Shown here: positions 18,082 to 24,366 of the stretch, piece after piece
Position numbering within the stretch: the stretch's first letter is position 1
How the letters are laid out: every line of letters begins with the position of its first letter
From: Larix sibirica
Taxonomy: Eukaryota; Streptophyta; Pinopsida; Pinales; Pinaceae
Length of the DNA stretch: 24,366 nt
Direction of reading: 5' to 3'
NCBI GenBank assembly: GCA_004151065.3
Contig: NWUY0300013776.1
Location: 41,431 to 65,796 of the forward strand
The notes under the pieces: generated by a model
The model's database searches: none
Seen by the model: the letters and a program-made list of their open reading frames with translations, nothing else
What the model was told of the DNA's origin: nothing
Position numbers and translations under genes: made by a program

Positions 18082-18670
18082 GATGTGCGAAAAGTTTTAA
18101 ATGTGCGATGTGCGATAAGTTTTAAATGCGTGATGTGCAATAAGTTTTAAATGTGTGACATGCGATAAGATTTAGAGGGCCAGTGAAGAGAGATGATTCC
18201 ATTACTTCGATAAATTTTAAGTGGGTGACATCTTCTAAGTGATAAATTTTAAGTGACCAATAATTTTTAAATCCTCAACGGTTGATAAGTTTGAAAATGC
18301 TAGTGTGTGATAAATGTTAACTGATCGATGTGCGATAAATTTTAAATGGTCGATGGTCAATAAGTTTTAAAGGGATGTTGAAGAGAGATGAGTCCATAGT
18401 TCTAATCAATTTTAAGTGGTTGATAAGTTTTAAATTGTCGATGTGCGATAAGTTTTAAAGTTTCGTCGATGTGCAATACGTTTTAAAGGGCCGATGAAGA
18501 GAGATGATTCCATTGCTCCCAACAAAATTTAAGTGGTTAATATCTTTAAGTGATAAATTTTAAGTGGTTGATAAAATTTAAATTAATGGCATGTGATAAG
18601 TTTTAAATTGTTGATGTGCGATGAGTTTGAAATTGTCTGTGTGCTATAAGTTTTAAATTATCGACATACG
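18082..18670 (+). repeat. Complex tandem array based on a 25 bp unit (GATGTGCGATAAGTTTTAAA type)
   Basis: Four units start at 18082, 18107, 18132 and 18157 with an exact 25 bp period; they share 'gatgtgcgataagttttaaat'. After this the unit continues in shorter, more worn forms (gtgataaattttaagtg, gataagttttaaattgtc). A longer segment 'agggccgatgaagagagatgattccat' recurs at about 18175, 18372 and 18487, dividing the array into blocks of about 197, 115 and 180 bp. The nested organisation (short unit, then longer block) resembles a higher-order repeat. There is no coding potential. Confidence 0.9.
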
Positions 18671-18679
18671 ACACAAGCG

Positions 18680-20289
18680 GCACAACAGAATGTAACCTCC
18701 ATATTTTGGCCATAACTTTTGACTACTACCTCTGTTTTGAGAATTCTTTATACCATTGAAAAGGTATCGACAATATATACAACTTTGTGGTTACAATTAT
18801 TCTTATATTACATACTATATGGTTCAAAAATTACAAAACAAAATAGGATCACATTATCAATAGCCAAAAGGATTGATATGAGTTAAAACTTTATATGGTT
18901 CACATAAGTGAAAATTCTAGTGAAAGAAACATGGTTCAATTTTATGTGGTTGCATGGGACAACACTTTATATGTACACATAACCAAGGGACCCACCTTCA
19001 CGTTAATTATTAAATGTAAATTTTACATTTGATATATTTCATGAAAAGTCCAAAAGGGGAGCAGAATAGTTGGGAAAAGAAAAAAGGGAAACTCAAGGGT
19101 CAGGAAGAGGAAACAATTTATCGGTTACTCAAAGAAACTGTTTAGTTTCAAAGACATAAAGGTTAAATAGGAGGATTTCAAATGAGAATGGGATTTTGGC
19201 TCTCTAATTTTTGATGTAATTATACTGAAATGTTAATGAGGAGAAGCCAACTTTTGTCCAATTCATTTTCAAGAAGCTCTGATTCTTGTGTGTATCTATC
19301 GTGGACTATTCTATTGCATTTGTTAAGCATAGAGATTGTGTAAGAGTGTATCTCACACTATAGACTATTCTTATGTGTAATTGTTGTATTCTTATTTTTG
19401 TTTTCCTGAAAATGTTTGTCTAAATTTATGAGTATAAGACTGTACATGATTGTTTAATGCTGGATTATTCTATGTTTACAACCATTTTCCATATTATTGT
19501 CTTTATTCTCAATGAATTCAGTGAATTAATTCATGGGTTACTAAAAGGACAATGTATGGTTCTATGCTTACTTCTCGTGGCTACCATCATGTTCAGACAC
19601 ATGCATTTCACATTTTAGAGTAGATGCATTTCATTCTTTAGTTTAGAAAACCATAGATGATGGAACGAGATATGCCCTATTCCAAATGGTGATTAGTCTA
19701 ATTGCAACTTTTCACTGAGGGTAACCCCTAATATTGGCCAGGGTCATTTTGACCCATCAAAACACCACTTAGTACATCTCTCGCATGCACTAGGTCAAAA
19801 TAGCACATGAAAAAGACTCTCTGAGAAACAACCAATTATGAAATTTGTTGACAAAGGAAAGGAATTCCACCAATGATGAAAATGGAATCCAAGGTACAAC
19901 ATGAATCCCAAAATGTGAATAGAGCTCTTATCGTCGAACATATGGGAAATCACTCAATCAATGAACAATGATGAGATGGAATCTACTGAGTGCAAGGTAA
20001 CCTACCAACAATGAAAGCAGGATCAGAGTGCCAACAACTCCATGCTAATATATTAGAGTAATGTGTTGTAGTCGATGAAAAATGACCCACCAATGAGAAG
20101 TCAATGGTGACCTTCAACACTAGCTTGAGTCCAATACCGAATATGATGACAGCGAAGGCCGACATGAATAGTAAAGGAAACCGAGGCATGGGAAACACAG
20201 GCTAAAGACAACCCTTGAGCAATAACATGACATAATGGTGACTCAGGCAATGTCTGATGCAAAGGGAACAAATGTGTAATGCAAGAGGC
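18680..20289. other. Unassigned AT-rich stretch
   Basis: I see no element ends or domains that I can name. The minus-strand open frame 19983-20198 (71 codons, starting MFPMPRFPLLFMSAFAVIIF) is hydrophobic at its start but has no motif and no upstream support. Sequence around 19240-19520 (long T-rich runs, AATGAATTCAGTGAATTAAT) has the texture of an LTR's 3' half. GGGTCATTTTGACCC at 19741-19755 is a small hairpin. Confidence 0.3.
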
Positions 20290-20537
20290 ATCAACAAACT
20301 CTCCATAGTGATTGGAAGAGTAACCAATCGGAGGAGTAAAAAAAACTCAAAGAACTGGTTCAGTTTCCTAAAGCCATACTAGAAACCCGAATTACTGAGA
20401 TAATAACAAAAAAAAGTGCTTTATTTAAGGGAAACATGACTACTGCAAAACATAAATAAGAACTAACTATTTTCCATTCATCTTTTTGGAATATTTGATT
20501 TTTTGTATTTTTCATATTATATAAAGTCTTGAAAAAA
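20290..20537. repeat. Dispersed repeat, copy 2 (core 20343-20520 matches copy 1 exactly)
   Basis: It is in direct orientation relative to 15336-15577, about 4.96 kb away. The core is 178 bp with no visible difference. The left 50 bases differ at a few sites (for example 'atagtgattggaagag' here against 'ataatgattggaagaa'). The repeat could be part of one dispersed element family, or the two copies could bound a larger unit. The surrounding sequence does not show the start and end features of an LTR. Confidence 0.9.
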
Positions 20538-21711
20538 GAATAAAAGAATGTTAAAATAATTAGGAGGAAACCAATGTCTAGGACAAGCGAACTAGTTCCA
20601 AGTGCAAGGAACAACCTATGCATAATTCAAGGAGCATGAGTAGGATAAGGACATTCAGGGTGTGTTTCCTCCAGGTAAATGGGTGTCAATTCGCAAAGGA
20701 AAACATAATGCAAGGCTAGACAATCAAGAGAATTCAAATAAGGCTTATTATCAACGGTAGGTTGGGATCCAACATTAGGATAAAAGAGTGGAAGCAGTAA
20801 AGATGCAATTCATTTACAATTTAAACACAAAAGGTATGGTGAGATCCCCCCATAGTAAAATGGTCATCAAATAAGTAGTAGAATAAAAATGAAGCTTAAT
20901 GCAATGTTAGGAAACACTAACAAAGGACTCTCAAACTTAAAAATACATCAACATGCATAATGCAGGACAAAAAGGATATAAACTATGATACCTATGTAAA
21001 GGAAGGCTCTATTTAATAAAAAAATGACATATAAATATAGAAAAAAGGTTGTTGTCGCAACCCTGCACGACATACCCTAGGTCAATTCGAAACTAATTAG
21101 GATAATGCGATATGAAAATGAAGGGATAACCTATCATATATGCCAGTTAACAAAAAAAATGCACGTCAAAATGTCATTATGGATGAAAAATCATCACCAT
21201 CCTATATAAAAGACCAAAATAATATGCCATGTAAACCCTAAAAATGAGCCACAATTAGTCCTAAAAACAAATAAATATCTAAACTATAGAAAAATGGGTA
21301 AAATGAAATATATAATTAGGGAAAAAATTCATTTTAACTTTTTCATTTGAAAATTTGAAAAATTTTGGTTTTTGGAGTGAAACAAACTTTGATATTCAAT
21401 GGAAAATATCGAGAGCTGTGAGTGACCATTTGAGATGCCATCAGAGTTAGGTAATATGTCTTCACCTCCTCTTTCATTTCATTCAATATTTATTGTGTTT
21501 TAATTCCAATTTTCATTTTGCAAGGAGGGGCCCTACATGTAAAAAGTAGCATACATAGGCTATAGTTTCACAGAGCACATATGACCAACTTCATACATGA
21601 TTGTGTACACTACAGGATGTATATACACACTTGTCTATACTATAGGATGCATATGAGTGTGTGAAGGTTGAAATTTGATTTATTGAACTAATTTTTTTTT
21701 TTTGTAGTACA
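20538..21711. other. Non-coding stretch leading to a splice-acceptor-like site
   Basis: No gene is recognised. A worn tandem pair lies at about 21604-21660 (TGTACACTACAGGATGTATA and TGTCTATACTATAGGATGCA, about 28 bp apart). A T-run at about 21692-21703 ends in GTAG at 21704-21707, five bases before the ATG of the pseudogene at 21712. This has the form of a 3' splice site, so an upstream exon may lie here, but none is identified. Confidence 0.35.
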
Positions 21712-22326
21712 ATGATTGAGTGGAGAGAGAGGGATCATTAGGACATTGATAATGAAGTCCTTGAAGACCCCGAAGCGATGGAAGTCCTTCAAAATTGCAA
21801 ATTTAAAAAATTCTTCTAGGAAAACAATATAAGGGCACAAAAACACTTACTGCAGCTATTTATATGTTATTGGGACCCTAGGGACAATGCCTTCATGCTA
21901 GATGGTTAGCCTAAAAAAATAGAGTTTGAATATATTTACTTCTTAATAGGGGTTTCACATTGAGGGGAAGTACCGAGCTTCAAAGACAAAAGAATTGGAG
22001 GGATGCCCATAGAAGATTATGTGGAAGACACAACTGGGACTCAAAATATAGTTACACGAGTGTCATTTAAACACATTGAGGATCCGAGCCTCAAGATCAT
22101 AGTGATGGCCATTGTTTGTATCATGGGATCAACAACATTGCACAAGGCATCGAAACCACATATGTTCTACATAGTACAATTCCTATAACAAATAGCATAT
22201 GATTGGAGTATGGATTTATTGGGATGTATGAAATCCCAAATGATAGCATGCAAAATAGGATGAAACTATGGGTGGTTGATTCAATTATCATGTTATAAAA
22301 CAGTAACCAAGATGATTAATACTTAA
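21712..22326 (+). pseudogene. Single-frame relic of an unnamed plant repeat protein
   Basis: One frame runs from ATG 21712 to TAA 22324-22326 (204 codons) without any frameshift. It is broken by stops at 21739, 21817, 21907, 21961, 22186 and 22261. The product reads like a real folded protein: EDPEAMEVLQNCKFKKFF, LLQLFICYWDPRDNAFMLDG, KIEFEYIYFLIGVSH, GGMPIEDYVEDTTG, PSLKIIVMAIVCIMGSTTLH, KASKPHMFYIVQFL and AYDWSMDLLGCMKSQM. I recall this pattern from a large group of repetitive, uncharacterised plant proteins probably carried by transposable elements, but I cannot name the family or its function. It has alternating hydrophobic helices and no nuclease or polymerase motif. A splice-acceptor-like site lies just upstream. 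Five of the six internal stops are TAG or TGA and one is TAA. Confidence 0.7.
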
Positions 22327-23589
22327 GGGGATAAGCGATTACTTTCCCATATAGTCCTTGAACTATGAACAAGTCCAATGTAGATCTTCTTGTAGGTGAT
22401 GAATGCATGACTTTGTTACTTGTCTTAAGTGTCTTTAAAAATATTTAATAATAGTATATTTTAATTGATTTTTTTAGGTCATTTTCATGTTTATTTCCAA
22501 ATTCTAAACCATTTCATATAATTGATTCTAGTTCAAAATAAACCCTTGTATTGGGAGTAGAAGAATTATTTTTTAGAGTATCAGGGTTTTTTTAGTAGAA
22601 AACAACAACATTCAAAGCTTGATTTGATTTCAAATATAAACATTACATTTATTATCAACACAAGTTTAGTCCTCAATTGTTAGAAGTTGCAAAAGATAAT
22701 TTTGGCATTGCTTCATGGTTTAATTACTTGGAACAAAATAAATTATACTTTTTCTACAAAAGGATGCTAGATTCACATTTTTTAGGGTACATCTTAATGT
22801 GAATTGAAAAAATGAAAGCGAATTTGGATTTAAAAATGTCTTCCTACGTACCAAAAGAATCTACCTAAAGTGTTTGATACATACAAAGAAAGATATCATA
22901 AATCAAACAACATGTTTATAGATAAGGCAATATATCATAATTCATATATAATACAGAGGAAAGTTGTTTCAAACTTTCTCTAAGTTTGGAATATGATGGT
23001 TCTTTGAAATACATGGATTTTTATGTTCCAATCTTTATAATATGTTAAATCATCAATAAATAAATTAAAACATGAAGAGATACTTTAAAATTCTCGAGAA
23101 AACTATGGTGTTTGAAATTTGTAGAATCTATGGGATTTGAAATCAAAGTTATTTCTCAACATCATGTCAAAAGTTTGAAATACACATAGAGGTCAATTTT
23201 ATTACAAAAGATGAATCTATAGAGAAGAATAGGAAAAATTATTGTGAAAATTATATTACTGTAAGTTTAAAAAAAGGAAAAATAAATATATTTTTATTAA
23301 AATGTAATCGTGGGTGAATCATCCACCATGATGATATAGAATGAGAAGTACATCCTTATCATACTTGTTAAGAAAATAAAATTAAAATAAAACTCTATTA
23401 TGCTTCTCACCTAAATGATCATCGTAGAACGATTACAAACACTTCCTATTGGGAAAGTGGATTCGTTACATATCACCCTGATGTAAAAATATATTGCATA
23501 CATTATTTCATAGTATAAAATTATAAAATATCCTTCCCATAGTGATTCATAGTAGTGCCTATAGCCTTCGATATTTGGGATTCTTTTGA
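22327..23589. other. AT-rich non-coding stretch
   Basis: I see nothing to annotate: no open frame above background, no inverted ends, no tandem repeat. It could contain the 3' part of the element that carries the upstream pseudogene, but no motif shows it. Confidence 0.4.
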
Positions 23590-24010
23590 ATGATTATGAG
23601 CTGCATGTTGAACAATGGATTCTTCTCTTTCCAAGGAGAGAAATACCAATGGACTACCTCTGTACTACCTCTTTTGTCCTTTTTCCACTTGCTCCACCCT
23701 CTCCATCATTTCCTTAAACTTATTGTCTAGATATTCAATTCTAATATTGTTGTCACCATATACCATTTCAGTTATATGTTTCCCATCATTCGATGTTTCC
23801 AATTTTCCTTATGTGTCTTCAATTTGATGACTTCGAACATGCATTTATTCGCCATGGTTCGTCTGCCAAATTCTCCTCCACTTGTCCATATTTCTCACTA
23901 ATAGTCCATGATGTTCCATCATATATTTTGTATTCCATTTGCATTATTGGACCCCCCCTTCACATGTCTTACACTTTACCCATTGCACTTAGATTTGGGT
24001 GTTGATGGTT
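23590..24010 (-). pseudogene. Minus-strand relic with a coiled-coil-like segment, possibly gag-related
   Basis: Between stops, the minus-strand frame 23808-23668 is open for 47 codons. It ends in YLDNKFKEMMERVEQVEKGQ, whose Leu/Phe/Met/Val spacing and charge pattern suit a short coiled coil. In the next frame upstream (about 23910-23822) the minus strand reads SEKYGQVEENLADEPWRINA. Such text occurs in leader or gag regions of plant LTR elements, but I cannot match it to a specific family. The frames are broken by stops, so it is not a working gene. The plus-strand open frames at 23615-23827 and 23793-24005 are most likely shadows of this relic. Confidence 0.35.
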
Positions 24011-24366
24011 ATCCATGGATTCAACCCTCTCCCTTCCCTTACTCACCAAGGCTCTAAAAGCAATGGAATTATGACCTCGAGCTATAGAGTCTCTATAATT
24101 CAACATGTGAGAAAGCAATGTATCCCTCTTCAACTTGTTTAAAACCTAGATGATGATTGTTCCAATACATTAAAACATGGATTAAGCACTCCAACATGTA
24201 ATAGTGCATCCCATCAATACATACCATATGATACCAAAGTGAAGTGGCATGACACAAAGAGGCACTGAAGGGATGGGAGAAATTTTCTAATATTGTAACT
24301 TCTAAGAATATTATAATTGTACTTTATTATTCCAGAGATGTTTCATTCCTCCGTAAAGATCTTATT
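24011..24366. other. Unassigned right edge of the window
   Basis: No gene or repeat is recognised. On the minus strand it lies upstream of the coiled-coil relic and could be part of the same element. The window end cuts off any further context. Confidence 0.4.

Noticed and set aside
19741-19755. GGGTCATTTTGACCC hairpin as a terminator or operator
   Set aside because: The stem is only six bases, no gene is next to it, and the setting is eukaryotic repeat DNA.
19983-20198. Hydrophobic 71-codon minus-strand open frame as a membrane protein
   Set aside because: T-rich codons make chance frames hydrophobic in AT-rich DNA. There is no motif, and no exon or promoter context.
15336-20537. The 240 bp direct repeats as LTRs of one 5.2 kb element
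   Set aside because: Neither copy begins with TG or ends with CA at the repeat limits. No primer site follows copy 1, no polypurine tract precedes copy 2, and the flanks share no target duplication.
1-24366. A CRISPR array, bacterial operon or phage-like system
   Set aside because: The tandem repeats lack regular spacers of equal length, no cas-like or phage-like genes are present, and all recognised protein text is from plant-type transposable elements.

Overview
The window looks like intergenic nuclear DNA from a large, repeat-rich plant genome. It is AT-rich, has no intact protein-coding gene, and consists almost entirely of old, mutated transposable elements plus tandem repeats. The plant assignment rests on the element types: LTR elements with a methionine-initiator-tRNA-type primer site, a LINE ORF1 with the DUF4283/zinc-knuckle layout, and a Ty3/gypsy gag-pol of plant type. 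The depth of decay would fit a slow-turnover genome such as a gymnosperm, but that is inference and the species cannot be named. I recognise no rRNA, tRNA, CRISPR array or bacterial-style operon.

Layout. 1-1960: tandem 100-120 bp repeats (476-900), then a minus-strand primer-site/LTR junction (1602-1617). 1966-3240: a LINE ORF1 pseudogene with no ORF2 behind it. 3241-5270: unassigned, with one N at 4430 and a TATA-like box at 5134. 5271-11810: a plus-strand Ty3/gypsy relic (gag, RT, RNase H, integrase) split by a second element at 5938-8883. The inserted element is compact and has two LTRs, a primer site, a gag-only interior and a polypurine tract, so it resembles a non-autonomous, TR-GAG-like element. 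Its flanks share the 5-mer GTGAC, and the gypsy relic resumes beyond it.

11914-12056: a CT/CA microsatellite with an N. 12057-15335: unassigned sequence, a possible minus-strand LTR ending at 14223 and small tandem duplications. 15336-20537: bounded by two copies of a repeat that share a 178 bp core with no difference I can see. Between them lie a GC-rich island next to an N (15680-15845), a MITE-like inverted repeat (16076-16315), a foldback with 42 bp repeats (16402-16679) and a complex 25 bp-based tandem array (18082-18670). 21712-22326: a pseudogene in one uninterrupted frame with several stops and no frameshift. 23590-24010: a minus-strand relic with a short coiled-coil-like stretch.

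Nothing here appears to work as a functional system today. The content is a record of successive insertions and of decay by base substitution. In the two longest relics, most premature stops can be explained by a single C-to-T or G-to-A transition.
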